Shown here one piece after another: positions 12,480 to 24,951 of a stretch of 64,000 nt of DNA (within the stretch, counting starts at the first letter, position 1; each line of letters opens with the position of its first letter). Position numbers and translations under genes: made by a program. The notes below the pieces were generated by a model. It saw nothing but the letters and a program-made list of their open reading frames with translations. It was not told where the DNA came from and ran no database searches. This DNA is from Apostichopus japonicus (lineage: Eukaryota > Echinodermata > Holothuroidea > Aspidochirotida > Stichopodidae), in NCBI RefSeq assembly GCF_037975245.1, contig NC_092574.1, positions 17,151,213 to 17,215,212 of the forward strand, in the 5' to 3' direction.

Positions 12480-15400
12480 AAATATCAAACGTGTCTCGAC
12501 CTGTGCCAATTGCCATTCCAGTTATGGTGGCTTTCCATTGGTCATCAGAAATGTATGCCCACTGAATTGTAGAAGTAATACAACGGTAGCCCAAGCACAG
12601 TGAGACATTCTGCCAATATCAATGGTTAATCGACTGACGTGCACACCAGCAGGTCGAATACATACTTTAATAAGATTGAAAACACCCTCGGTCAATTTAT
12701 TAAAAATGATCGACAGAGAGTTTTGCTGTTGAAATTAATCTATTATGAAAGAAGATATAAATAAATATCTCTGACCGTTTAACTCTATGTATTCTTTGGA
12801 AATAATAGAGATTATAGTATAGAGCAGTCTTTAAATTTGAACTATATTATATTGCATGAAACGAATACTAATATTTTCGGGTACGATGGGTATAGGATGG
12901 GAGTTATTCACTAGTGAATGTCATTTAATTTTACTAGCGTATATTTCTTAGTTTACTATGTTTTCCCGGAGGACCACTGAGACCACCGTGAAAAGTTTAA
13001 TTCAGTGATTCTGATGACGCAAGTATAAAAATCAAGATTATTTTTCATAGAAGATACCATTGTGTCCATTAAAAGCATCCACACATTAAAAACTGTAGGA
13101 GAATAGCACCTCATCAGGCCACGAATGCAGTGGACGGTGGCTGCACATAATAGCCGGTCGCAAAGATTGGTTACTTATATCAGGCAAGGATTCACGCATG
13201 TCACCTAGAACGCTGCTGGTCGATTTGATCATGGAGGTAAAATCGACCCTCTTCGCATCCTCTCCAGTTCTTTTGGACATCAAGGGAGAATTTGGACACG
13301 GGATCCTAGGCCATAAAAAGTGCCATACCATGCACCACCAGAGCGTTATGAACTCCAGTGTGTCTTGAACCCTATAGCACGATTTACCGAACCGGCAGAG
13401 CAAGAGTCTTTCATCTGCCCCTTATAGTACCAGACACCACGTCAGTTGGTAAAATATTATGTTTGAATTAATATATAAAGGCATCAGAGAGGAGTATGAG
13501 AAAGGGAAAAGAAGAATTGCATAAACCTACTGCAGATAGATTCGTACCCGGAACTCCATGTTACCAGTCCATGGCTCTATACCCACTGAGCCACGTGACT
13601 AGTTACTTCTCAACAGTGTGGACTAATTGCAATAAGTGTCCCTACTTTCAACAAAATCTGCTTCCAAATAGCCTGCTTCACATGAGCACAATAGATGAGA
13701 ATAAGAAGCTTACCACGTTTCTTTATTATACATCGCAAAACATAAGCAAGGAGTTATGTTTTTGAAAGATCTAATTGTAAAATAGGCTTACACAATAATG
13801 TTATTGATGACAGTTCAAAGCAAGTACTAGAATAATAATGAAACATTTTCTTTACGCTGCAACACTTTTGATAACATTGAAGCGCCCAGAAAGGAATGTT
13901 GGTTTCTTTTATAATATAGGCTGTACGCCACAAATTAATGCTATCGATAACTTCGAATCAATAATACAGTATAATGTTAAAGATGTTAGTGCATGGAATG
14001 CTGCTTAACTTGCTTACGTTAGCAATAACAGATTTTGATGTGAATTGACTAACAGACTGAGAACATCAGAAGAAAATGTTAACATTAAGCAAACAATACC
14101 TATGCACATGTCGTTTCAATTAAGGCAGGGAAAACCTTTGTCTATAGGGTCAAATACGTAAAGTGTATAAGACTAATCCTTTTAGGGGTCAGAATGGCTC
14201 GCTTTGAGATTAAATAGCCGAACGTTTGAGATAACATATCACCTTGCAATATCAGGGATTAAGTTGAAATATCCGTATCATAACATTGGAGGGTATCGTG
14301 CAAGTCGTAGGATAAAGTAGTCTAAATTCATAGTTAAGAAACCCCGATTCCTTCTCGAAAAGTTCTGTGGGGTTTATTCCCCTTTACCCCCCCCCCCCCG
14401 CTATGGCTACCCCATTAACCGAGTGTGACTTTTACACAGTACATTTCTTGTTCAAAATGTAAACAGTCACCCAAAGTTACAATCGATTCACAAGATATCG
14501 TGCGGATTTGACAACTGTTAACCCTTTGGACATGCTTTAGTTGTATTAGAATATACGAACTTTACTGTCAATTCGAATTGCTGTCCCAAAGCGTGCACAC
14601 AAATTAAATGCATATCATATCGTCAGTGCAAGTACCCCCGCTCCCCCCCCCCCCACTACCACCATTCCTTGTCGGTCCTCTATATACCTTTATCCCCGAA
14701 CCTTCCAAAACCACATTTCATGAATTCGGGGAGGTCCTGTCGGGTTGGCGGGTTAGTTTCACTAACAGTCTTAAAGCTTGCTTTATTTTTCATCTCTCTC
14801 TTACCATGTCAGTTTATGTATGTTTACTTTCATGCCATAAACAAGAACTAACTTACCAGAGACATTGCTTTGATCAAAGCGAATACACCGAGAGGTACAT
14901 AATTATATCTTACAACAAAGTCAAAACGGCTGTCCACGGCTGCAGTAAACCATACGTTAACTTACCGCACACATGTTACACTGCAGACTACGTACTTCTG
15001 AAGTTGTAACTAAGCACCGGAATTTTGCCATAATCTGGGATCATAAACCTCCACTATGTAACTAAGACAAATTTTAGGAACCTAAAATATTATTTTAAAA
15101 AGAAATTAAGCATAAACTTTGATGGGTTTAAGTTACACACGAAACGATAAAGTTAACAATAAAATCTTAGGAGATAACAAGAAAGGAAAAGAAATTATGT
15201 TACGCTTTATAAAAGTTGAATCAATCGCTGAATAATAAGGAGCAGCAAGATGGTTAAAGTGGCTTAAATGTCTTAGCTACATTTATAGGAGTAAGCTATG
15301 GTATGGCAACATCGCTTACAGAAGAAGAAAAAAAAAGAAGAATCTGAGTGTGTGCTTTGTTTCTATAGCTTTTCTCGTTTTATTTCTAAAATATCTTAAA

Positions 15401-18290
15401 TCTGTGGACTGATCCTTAGAGCAAATTACTGATGACGTCAGCTCCTCATTGCAGGTATAAATTTTAAATGTTAATCCGTTCTTTTATAACGTCTGAAAAC
15501 TCACCCAAAAACATGTACGTTTTTTTATAACTTTATATAAATAACCGAGCACCTAGCTAGGATGACCATTCAATACTATTTGTCTATGACGAATTTGCAA
15601 CACTTTGTTATTTCAGGCCATTGAAATCTTTATTTTTTTCCCTATAGTGCATTTTGTGTTGCACCTGAACAACTGACCCGACGGTCTGTGTGTTGGACGA
15701 ATTAGTCCAAAACGTCCTCGTTGTTTCATATTAATTTCATAGCAAAACTCGTATAGAAACGAAATTATGACATCGGTCAGGTCAGACGGAACATTATCAC
15801 GTATAACTGACCTCGCGTCAAAATTGTGAAATTTGACCGTTACAATGGAATGTAACTACAAGTTAATGCTTTATAATAATATGATCGGAAAATATCGATC
15901 TTCTAAGATCCTTTAAATCTAACAGGTGACATAGGATATTGTGAAGAAAGTTTAGTAAGCCGCTTTGTAGCGCTGCTGTTGAGGTATTAGCAGTGAAACA
16001 AAACGACATTATACTGTCGACGTCAACTTTACTTCAAAGGAAACCGCTTCCCTTAATCCAAATGAATTCCTCCCTGTTGCCAATATCTGTTCTCGCTATA
16101 AGTATACATAGATGACGTGTCGGTTCCTATCTAGATGTATAACCAAGAAGCTTACTAAAAGGCACACACTACCGGCATGTGATGGGAGAATGAGAATAAA
16201 GTAGTTGAAAACGTGTATCCAACATTCAAACAATAAATTGACTGGGAAATTGAAATAACATTCCTCAATAAGTCTTTTACCAGTGATATATATATATGAT
16301 GATGTATGTCAAATATGAGTAAGAATTGTATTCAACCTTTTGGCCGGTTTAACAGCAACCTTGAATAATGCCTCCTATCAAGCCTCCCGGCCAATAGTGA
16401 ACAACCACGTCACTCACCACGTTGCGTAACCGATGGGGGTAAGGCGGACCAAGGCCTCTTCCATATTCATTTCTACACCTCACCAACCCCCACCCCTCCT
16501 CCAGCCCAAAATTCGGTGTACAACACACAAGGACCGGTAATAGGGAGATCGAAACAAATAAAAGGTCGTAAGTCTATTTGTTCAGGTGGAAAGCTTTGCA
16601 ACAATAAACAGTAGTTTTAAAAATGTCGTCGTAATTAACACATACAAGCAGGTAAACATTAAATGAGCTGTACTAAAAGGAAAGCACTTTCTTCATGACC
16701 CAACCATTTACCACATCCCTTCAGCCCTAAATCCACCTAATAATTCAATGTCAAAATGACCCTTCCCATACCACCCCCCCCCCCACTTAATCAAGGGACA
16801 CTCTCTTTTCTCAGATCACGCCATGAATCCACCAACATTTGGATCAATAAATGGAGTTGAGTATAGCTCATTGTTATTCACTATCTTTTCTAACAGTTCC
16901 TCTTTGGTGTATTGTGTTCTCTGTGTGCCAATATAATAGATATCTGGTGATCGCTATTCCATTTCCAAGTTCGCCGGGAAATTGGCGAGGTTTTCATGAT
17001 ATCTTTCACAGATTTAAAATCAAATATCCAACTTTAAACTGACATTAAAGGGGTAAAAACGATCTTACGATCCACGTAACACTTGCAATCGCCATACAAC
17101 AAGGCAAGAAATAAATTACGCAAGAAAGTCTTACGATTGGTCAATTACCAGCTTGTAGGTATGACGTAAGTATACGCCTACATTCGCAGATATTGCTATA
17201 ATATGTGCATGGCAAATTCAGTATCGAGTAACAAAGCACTTCACTAACATTTTCGAAAAAGTATCCTGTACACAGGCATCTATCAAGTGGATACAAATAA
17301 TTTAAACAAATAGAATAAAAAGTGAGGGCTGCCTTTCCCAGCCACTCATCCCCACCCTCACCCTCACAACTCGCTACACTAGTTGTCCCTGCGACGTGAA
17401 GGGGAGATCGTAAATAAATCGATGGCGGTATGCAGAAATCAATCGGTTGTGTTATACTAAGTACATTTACTCATAGCAGTTTTGCGCACCGTAGTTGTGT
17501 TGAAGCAGGATTGTTAATTTACAAAACCCATGTTTAACGTCACAACTAAAGTAGTATATTTCATTTTCTTTTATGTTATGTATACACAGTGACGTACAGT
17601 GAGCCAGGGGCAGACCGACCCATGACTCTGATAACCTCAGTACTGCTCATGTAAACACGGGCATTCTCAGCTGTTGAAACGTTCCATTAGTGTAGATGAG
17701 TCAATTGGCTGTTTTTCTTCTTGCCATTCGGTGATGTAATCATAAAGACATACGCACGCTTACAGTATTCAGCAACATAACAACTCTCAAATGGAATAAT
17801 TTTATCTTTATGTGGGTATTGAAGAGTTGTTGGTCATCAATAGAAGGCTTATCTCTATAGCTGTAATATTGACAATTATACCTGCTTTATTACGTTTGGC
17901 GTCATCCTTTGCTATTTTACATTTTCGTTGTTTCACAAACAATATAAACAATACAAAGGGCGTTGAGAAACGGGACTCCTTTTTGCCCCCCCCCACCCCC
18001 ATCTACTAGTGTAAAAATGGCAACACATGAAATATGTTTTGAGCTCGTAACGGATAGAAACCATCACAAAAATCTGTTTTAAATGACATATTTTTGAAAT
18101 AGTTAAATAGCGTCCTCAATTATGAGTTGTGCCCTCCATATGGATAGTGAAATAATACCCTCTATTGTCCTCCCACGTCCTTTCTGCGTGTATCTTGTGC
18201 AGTTACTCACGATTGGGCTATTGTTATGTAACTTGTCATATTGTTTCATGGTAACAATAGCAGTGGTACAGTGCTGCCGGAGCTCACCGG
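12480..18290. other. Intergenic DNA without supportable gene
   Basis: No ORF here has a recognisable domain. A 105-codon minus-strand frame at 13086-13403 is the most codon-like, but it has no partner exons and no homology I can name. Homopolymer C runs occur at 14386-14399, 14643-14653 and 16772-16784. Confidence 0.5.
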
Positions 18291-18294
18291 ACCC

Positions 18295-19138
18295 CTCTCC
18301 GGCATGGGCGGCGATCCTGGGGGGGAAGGGGGGATATATCCCCCCCATGAAAATTGTGGAGGGGATGTAATACACCATATCCCCCCCACCAAATGCCAGG
18401 GATAAGAATTTTTTCATGCCTACATTTATGCATCATCGTGAATGTACGGCTCTTTTTTAGCTTCATTTCTCGCCTACCATAAACGCAGTGCGGTCTTTTC
18501 AAATAAACCGTCTTTATAAAGCAAGAATAGTTGACTGTAGGCTTCATTGGCCTATAACAACAAAATGTATTATTGCGCCCACGGTATTGATATAGTACAT
18601 ATATGCACCCTCATAGTATTCATATAGGCCCTATAGTAGGCCTACACACGTACATGTTTCCTCGAACAGCTGAGAATCTCATGTTACCAGGGTAATGCTT
18701 AATACACGTTTCACCTGGATGCCCTAGCAATCGGTACCTAGTAATGTAACTATGTGTAATTGTGTATTCATATATATAATAGCCTGCATGAGGCCATTTT
18801 CTTCATCGAATAATATAAAAGAGCTCTCGAACATTCTAACGTAGCGCCTGAAACAAGATTGACAGGGGCAATTTTCCCAAAATAACACCCGAAATTTAAA
18901 AAAAAAGTATTTTGGATCCTGATTATGAGATATTTCGGACATGATATCCCTATTTTAAAGTTGGGTATATGCCGCTTGGAAACCTCGGGAAGTGCCGTTT
19001 CCGGCCATCTAGAGGGTTTGTAAATCCCAAAATTTTCTTGTACGCTTCGCGCCAACTCATGGTGGCGCTACGCTTAGATAGTCAACCAGGCCATATCCCC
19101 CCCACTCGGAAGTACAGATCGCCGCCCATGCTCTCCGG
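18295..19138. mobile_element. 828-bp non-autonomous TIR transposon with 8-bp TSD
   Basis: The 14-bp terminal inverted repeat CATGGGCGGCGATC at 18303-18316 is matched perfectly in inverse at 19117-19130. The 8-bp direct repeat CTCTCCGG sits immediately outside both ends (18295-18302 and 19131-19138). Subterminal GGGGGGATAT blocks are also inverted. No transposase is encoded, so the element must depend on a transposase supplied elsewhere. The 8-bp duplication suggests a hAT-like family. Confidence 0.75.
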
Positions 19139-19536
19139 CACCTCTGTTTGATTACAATTATCATTTATGCAAAAATTCAAGTTTCCTTATTTTCTTATCT
19201 TCTAAACCGTGCATTGGGTGAAACAAAATATCATGATCCAATCCAAACGTTTTATGCAAGAAATCTATGTCCTAGCAACTAATCATAATTACTTTAGTTC
19301 CACATGTAAGAAACACAATTTGTTGGAATGCCAATTTGTAGAAATTCAGGGCAATTTAAAGTTCTGGACGCCTATTACTGAGGTAAACATTGTTATCACT
19401 GAAATTTCTAGCTCGAGTAACGTAAACCACAAATGTGTTAATATATGCATAGAGACACGATAGATACGGAACTTCTGTTGTTAGTATACAGCGCCTCACT
19501 TGACACTATCCATACTCTCATACGTACGTACGCAAG

Positions 19537-19945
19537 TTTTGCACAAACTTGCTGGCCAACACTTTTAATAATACTAAATGGGCTGCCAGTATTACATCCA
19601 TAAATTTCATCAATATCTACCGAATTATGACATTGTTCACTAAAGGCCTATTTGATTGAATATCACGGCCCAAATTTGTTTTTTAAAATAGCAAATTTCT
19701 CTGGCAAAATTGGTCAGACTTGTTTATAGATAAATTTAAGTCTGCGGTTATCGCCCGTTTTGTCCAAACTTGCGCGCAAACACTGCCAATAATACAAAAA
19801 GGGGATGTTTGCATTACATCCATACATTACGTAAAAATATTTGGTTGATGAAAAGGCCCAAATTTGTTGTCTAAAATAGAAATTTCCAAGGCAAAATCGG
19901 TCAGAGACTTGTTTAAAGATATATTCAAATCTGGATATTGAAGGC
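19537..19945. repeat. Two-copy tandem duplication, period about 221 bp
   Basis: The unit starts with TTTTG(C/T)(A/C)CAAACTTG at 19537 and again at about 19758. Both copies carry ATTACATCCATA, GGCCCAAATTTGTT and GGCAAAAT(T/C)GGTCAGA in the same order, at roughly 75-80 percent identity by eye. No coding role is seen. Confidence 0.6.
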
Positions 19946-20126
19946 AATATTATAAATCCGCCCGGACGCCAGCGTAAGCCAGTATATAGAGGACATGTCC
20001 GGTAAAATCCGAAAGTCTGGTAATAACCCTACTTACACCATATACCGGTTGGTTATAAATAAACGTCTTGATTAAATGCAAAAATGATACTACTATTAAT
20101 ATTAAGCGTGAACTAAATAAGCCACA

Positions 20127-20132
20127 TTTATT
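20127..20132 (-). terminator. Polyadenylation signal of the sulfotransferase gene
   Basis: AATAAA on the minus strand, about 135 nt beyond the stop codon of the 20.3-21.4 kb gene, at a plausible spacing for its 3' end. Confidence 0.4.
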
Positions 20133-20262
20133 GGTAGACTTTCGTAAGAATCATAATGTTTTCATTGAATAAATATAAAAAGCACATTAATTTCTCTGCA
20201 TTACTTGGCACTTCTAGTCCCTTTACAAAAGTCATACATTTTATCAATAAGTTATTAATATA

Positions 20263-21351
20263 TTAGTCTATTCCCAGCGCTTTCTTCTGCTTTGCAAAAC
20301 GTCTTTTGATAAACCCAAAAAGTTCAAAGTCTAACGATAATCTCTTCTCTAGAAACTGATTTAGTCTAAAATTCCGTAATGAATCACTATGTAAAGTTTC
20401 ATTTGCTAGTTTCCTGGACAGTGAAACTAAAGGTGTGGCTTTGAATATTGCAGGCATCAGTTTTTCTAATACGTAAGCATAAGCATCTACCTGTTCCGCG
20501 ACACCAACCACTGCGAAATGGTTTATAATGTTAAACTTTGCTCGCTCCAATGCCCACTCTCCGTCAGTAAAACACCTTGATTTACATCCGCAAAAATAAT
20601 TCACTATAAATGAATCCGTTACTATGTGACCACATAGGAGGCTTTTAGCAAAGGGTGTCTCACAGTTGTTGCTAAGGAAGTGTTCATCTACCGCCATCCT
20701 TGGCCTCTCCTCTCGATTAAGTTGTCTGGCCTTTTCAAAGGAAGATATGAGTCTTTTGAGTGGCTCTTCAACCAACGCTATCCGTACGAAAATGTTATGA
20801 TGGGTTTCGGGACGTGAAAATGCGCCATATTCATTTTCGATAAATGAGTTTTGAGGACGTTTCTTAACCGCCGAACAAATTCTTGAGTCTGTCAAATCGC
20901 ATCCATATTCAAGTTTAGGATAGTCATCAGTCAAAGCTTGTATATGTCTGACGTTAATGTCTTTTACGTTTTTCAATAAATATTCAGTAACGATTTGTTT
21001 ATCCTTCCCACTAAATTCGAGAGCGTTGTATGCAACCACACTAACACCGTTTTGAACGCCAATTGTGATGTTATCCTTTGTCAGGGTGAGTAGGCCTACG
21101 TCATCGGTACCTCCCGAAGAATCGGAGCTTGAACTGACTCGATCCCGTAAACGAGATGGGCTCTTGTTTGCAGCTCGATGTTTGAGGTCCGAGTTTCGAA
21201 TCAGAACGGCCATAATGAAAAACAGACACCACATGGTCGCCGCGCACATAATCGAACGCCCATGTGGATTCACCTCAAGTAACATGATTTTAACTGCCAT
21301 TCGAACACTACACTTTAAAGGAGAGGAATAAACGCATCGTGGTGACATCAC
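20263..21351 (-). CDS. Heparan-sulfate/uronyl 2-O-sulfotransferase-like protein
   Basis: Intronless 362-codon gene. Residues 34-51 form a single hydrophobic anchor followed by a Ser-rich stem, the type II Golgi layout of carbohydrate sulfotransferases. The luminal part resembles the HS2ST/UST branch (Sulfotransfer_2 family), which moves sulfate from PAPS to C2 of uronic acids: an R190...EEP(197)xxR(200)LISS segment fits the 3'-phosphosulfate-binding strand, an NYFCGCKSRC Cys cluster (254-260) fits the conserved disulfide region, and WALERAKFNIINHFAVVGV leads into the C-terminal helices. The 5'-phosphosulfate loop (PKTxS type) is not recognisable; the aligned place near residues 97-108 reads IGVQNGVSVVAY without the Lys. 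Met18 is an alternative start. It may be a divergent enzyme, a pseudoenzyme or a retrocopy. Confidence 0.7.
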   Translation of the reverse strand: MMSPRCVYSSPLKCSVRMAVKIMLLEVNPHGRSIMCAATMWCLFFIMAVLIRNSDLKHRAANKSPSRLRDRVSSSSDSSGGTDDVGLLTLTKDNITIGVQNGVSVVAYNALEFSGKDKQIVTEYLLKNVKDINVRHIQALTDDYPKLEYGCDLTDSRICSAVKKRPQNSFIENEYGAFSRPETHHNIFVRIALVEEPLKRLISSFEKARQLNREERPRMAVDEHFLSNNCETPFAKSLLCGHIVTDSFIVNYFCGCKSRCFTDGEWALERAKFNIINHFAVVGVAEQVDAYAYVLEKLMPAIFKATPLVSLSRKLANETLHSDSLRNFRLNQFLEKRLSLDFELFGFIKRRFAKQKKALGID

Positions 21352-24020
21352 TAAATCATACTAAAATAATATGATCTCGTCGTATTGTTTGACGGCAAGG
21401 TTATCGGTGACCGTAGGACAAGATGCTCAGCTTAACTACCGGCACTGTCCCCATGAAAGAAAATCGTGTAAAACTGCAGTATCAGCTGGACATCAACGTG
21501 AAAATATGTGTTAATATATATATTACGGATATATACCTTGCATAGAGTACATATTCCCGTTCAGGGTCGCTCAAGAGAAGACATTTGTTGATACCGGTGC
21601 CACGTTTGAGACGTCGAATTCCACAAAAGTTCCTTGTGTTGCCTATGCTTAAGTCAATTTAGCCGTACTGTTGTATGGTATGAATAGTTGTCATATCTGA
21701 CTGTATACTGGCCGGTATAGGTCCTACAAATAATTGCTTGTTACAGGAAGTACTTGAACAGAACTCGAAGATTTACTTCACAATCATCATACGTTGACCT
21801 GTCGAATACAGCAGTCTTGGTGAAACGATGAAACCACAAGAAAAGAAACAATAGACATTGTATATACGACTACGTACAGTGCGAGTGATTAAGTTTTTGA
21901 AAGCAATATACCGGCTTGGCTTAGCCACTGTTGTTTATTTCCTCTGAAAGGTGGGAAAAGAAATGCTTGAATTCGCTTCGAATTATCAGCTTACGCCTAC
22001 CGTCAACAGTATACTGTGATCACTTCGCGATCGCAGATATATATATCTAAGGCTCTATGGGATGATCTGAAACTTATCCTCAGTGTATATGTAGGCCTAT
22101 CTTCACAAAACCTTCCAATCGATAAGTAAATTATTCATGTCAACATGTCGTTGCTACGTGTAATCCTCAGTAAATCAGTCACAGATATCACATCGCATGG
22201 TACACAGTAAATGTTGATAACACAAACCCAAACATTGGTAGGCTTGTAATGCATGGTTATTCCAGTTACATATGTGTATAAGTCTACATATATGATACGT
22301 ATTAGGCTATCATTAGCCTACATGAAAAGAAACTGTGGTATCCCTATTGTAGCTCCCATGTAGGGTGTTTAACAATCCAGCTCGTCCGTCGTTGAACCTG
22401 GTGATGGAATTCAATTTAACTTGAGTATTATATATTTCCTCATGTCACAACAGAGTGATGTTTATACACCCACTATATAAGTGTTTATATAGTTCTGGCA
22501 TCGATTCGAGGATTTGTTTGCTTTTTTACACTTCAGTGCGTAGCCTATTTATATTATAAACTAGTACGATAATACACACTTATGCCTGGTATTGCACAAA
22601 AAAAAGATTTGTACATATTGTGCATATATATACCGAAATCTATTATCCAGTTCAACAGGTTTACACGTGTGCCCCTAAACGTTTAGGTCAGTATAGCCAG
22701 ACAATAATATACACAGGAAGCACCATATTATTACTTCTAAATACTCCGGGTGACCGTTTATCAGGCTAACATCCATTACGACTACATACGGTATAAAAAC
22801 TATATATTTCTACCGGAAAAATCAATTCCGTTTTAACGGAATAAAAATGCAGTTTACCGATCACACCTGTAACAATTGAACCAGCCAGACAGAATCTGTT
22901 CAGTGAACATGCAAGTTGGACTGCTTATATGATTCGAATGCAATTATAGCACTGACTTACCGTATGTACAAAGTCCAATTAAGGAACAATCAAATCTCAA
23001 AGTTTGTGTATATAGGCTGTTATTGTTCGATTTTTTTTATCTTACCTTAAGACGGTTCAATGACAACTTGATGTGTTGTGAACGTTCTTGAACCCAATGT
23101 TCACACAGCTTCGTACTGTTGCAGGGTAGTCTTTAACGTGTCAGAATACTGTTATCTTTCTTTTCCTTCTTATTCTTTGGCGTTTCCGTTGTCACTATTT
23201 TCTGCTGTCAGCCCGAAGATAAGCCTGCTTGGCCGATTTTTTTTTTACGAGTTATTGTACTGTTTCAATACATATCATTAGAGAAGCAGAATAAAAACTC
23301 CAACGTGGAGTGGGGGGGGGGGGGGTAGATCGATTGCAGGGGGACTTGGAAGTGTAGGGGTTGATGTCAAGGCAGTTAGATTTTGCTTCGACAGATTCTA
23401 ATAGAATACTGCAATTGGTCCTCTCACCAAGGGAGTAGGAACCGGGGGGGCAGTGAAAAATGTGGAGGGGCGGAAGTATCATTCCGCCCCCCCCCCCCCC
23501 CGCTTCGCAAGTCAGAAAACCCCTTTTTCATTTCCAAATGAGAAAAAAAGTCTCATTTGGAGCACCAAATTGCATCTAAGGCCAGGTGAAAATACAAAAT
23601 TAAGTTTACAAAATGGAGTGGGTGTTGAAGTGTACTATATTGCACCAAATTGCATCTGAGGCCACCTGGAAATGCAAAAAAAAATCCAAAGGGGAGGGGG
23701 ACACCCCCTCCCCTTACCCCTCCCCCAGGCCGGCCATCAGTCTTCAGCCCCCCCCCCCCACTCAAAAGTACCTTCCTACGCCACTGCCTCTCACGGTCGG
23801 TGTCTCTAAAACAGCTTGATGTGTCGTTTTTTAAGCAGATACTGGTCGCGTCACAAAACTGGTCGCGTCACAAAGGTGATCGGTCCTGTCAGTCCCGTGA
23901 AGATTCCATCGTTAAAGATAAGAAGACATACCTATACACAGATCAGAATATATTTATATTAACACATGAGCCACAGATACTGTGTAGCACCGAAGGCTCT
24001 ATAGAAACATGGATGCAGGC
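21352..24020. other. Intergenic DNA
   Basis: The 5' flank of the sulfotransferase gene and the DNA beyond it. No other gene could be supported. G or C runs lie at 23310-23325, 23485-23501 and 23749-23759; several short frames across these are low-complexity artefacts. Confidence 0.5.
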
Positions 24021-24026
24021 TGGCAC

Positions 24027-24435
24027 GGAACGCCGAAAGGGTAATGTATTATGTTGTTTACGTCTATGCTGTCTGTTATAATGTCGGTGTCTCTTTTGAT
24101 GTTGTTGTCTCATTTAATGTTGTTGTCTCCTAAAACGCTGTTGTCTCCTTTGATGTTGTTGTCGCCTATGATGCTGACGGCGCTGTTCAGTTTTATGACG
24201 TCAAAATACGTATACAAAACAGTGGGCCTAAAGCTATGATCGACCACTAGTATATCCTTTTCTTAGGTTGAAAGACTTTCGTAGGTTCGTCACAGAGTTT
24301 ACAGAGATTTCCATCATGTCAACGTTAAAAGGAGACAACAACGTTGAAGGAGACAACGGGATCAAAGGAGGCAACAACAAAAATCGGCAGACAACATAAA
24401 AGTACCAACATTATACATGGCCCTTTCGGAGTTCC
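24027..24435. mobile_element. Foldback element with internal 18-bp repeats
   Basis: The left end GGAACGCCGAAAGGG (24027-24041) and the right end CCCTTTCGGAGTTCC (24421-24435) are inverted repeats. Similarity continues inward for about 50 bp through ATGTA, TATGTTG and TGTCTG blocks. Inside, the arms carry diverged copies of an 18-bp unit (TGTTGTCTCCTTTGATGT type) on opposite strands. Related sequence occurs at 50252-50377 and, as a GGAACGCCAAAAGGATAATG end, in both arms of the large duplication (about 34391 and 52483). No target duplication or coding capacity is seen. Confidence 0.6.
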
Positions 24436-24673
24436 ATATAGTCAACATGGTTCTTTGAGCAGCGAGTTTGAACATGTACTATAACCACTTTACTATAAAT
24501 TTAGAAAAGAACTAATCATGAAACAGTAATTTTGTTTTTTAATGAGCTAAAATATATCTTTTACCGGATAATATGTTATTTCTGAGTGTATGTTATTTAT
24601 AATTCTAACATTTATCGTATAAATGTAGTGATCTTAACTTTTGCAAATAGTAGAAATAACCATGTCGATGAAG

Positions 24674-24951
24674 GTTCTTCCCTGCTCACTTTTCTTAAAT
24701 AGTATCATGTGTTTGGCCTTTCGTGCACAAGTTCTTTCCTGGGTGACTTTTCTTAGAAAGTATCATTATGTTCCCTTCTAGGGGAACCGTGATACACACT
24801 TTACGACGATCACACAGTCACAGTATCGATGCAAGGGGACTGCGGTTGAGAGCGGATCAGTCGTTTCGTTGTTTGGTGCCCAGCCTCATTCCTGTGTGAC
24901 TGAATCGCTTCTCGGCCTTTTGGTTAAGATCATGTGTAGAATCTGTATCTA
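24674..24951 (+). repeat. U2-snRNA-like tandem repeat, copy 2
   Basis: 24904-24951 starts ATCGCTTCTCGGCCTTTTGG and continues like the 5' end of U2 snRNA, but the branch-site-pairing GTAGTA is changed to GTAGAA and the rest of U2 is missing. Upstream, 24789-24875 matches the GTGATACACAC...GCGGATCAGTCGTTT block of the 12.3-kb copy. Two diverged copies of a CTG(C/G)(T/G)(C/G)ACTTTTCTTA(G/A)A(A/T)AGTATCAT block lie at about 24681 and 24737. The order of blocks is permuted relative to copy 1, as expected for fragments of a tandem array. Confidence 0.55.

Noticed and set aside
13086-13403. 105-codon minus-strand frame with fairly balanced composition
   Set aside because: No recognisable domain, no neighbouring exons and no promoter or polyA support. 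It could be an exon of an unknown gene, but I cannot support it.
23553-24081. Pro/Gly-rich frames on both strands
   Set aside because: They arise from C and G homopolymers and from the foldback element ends.
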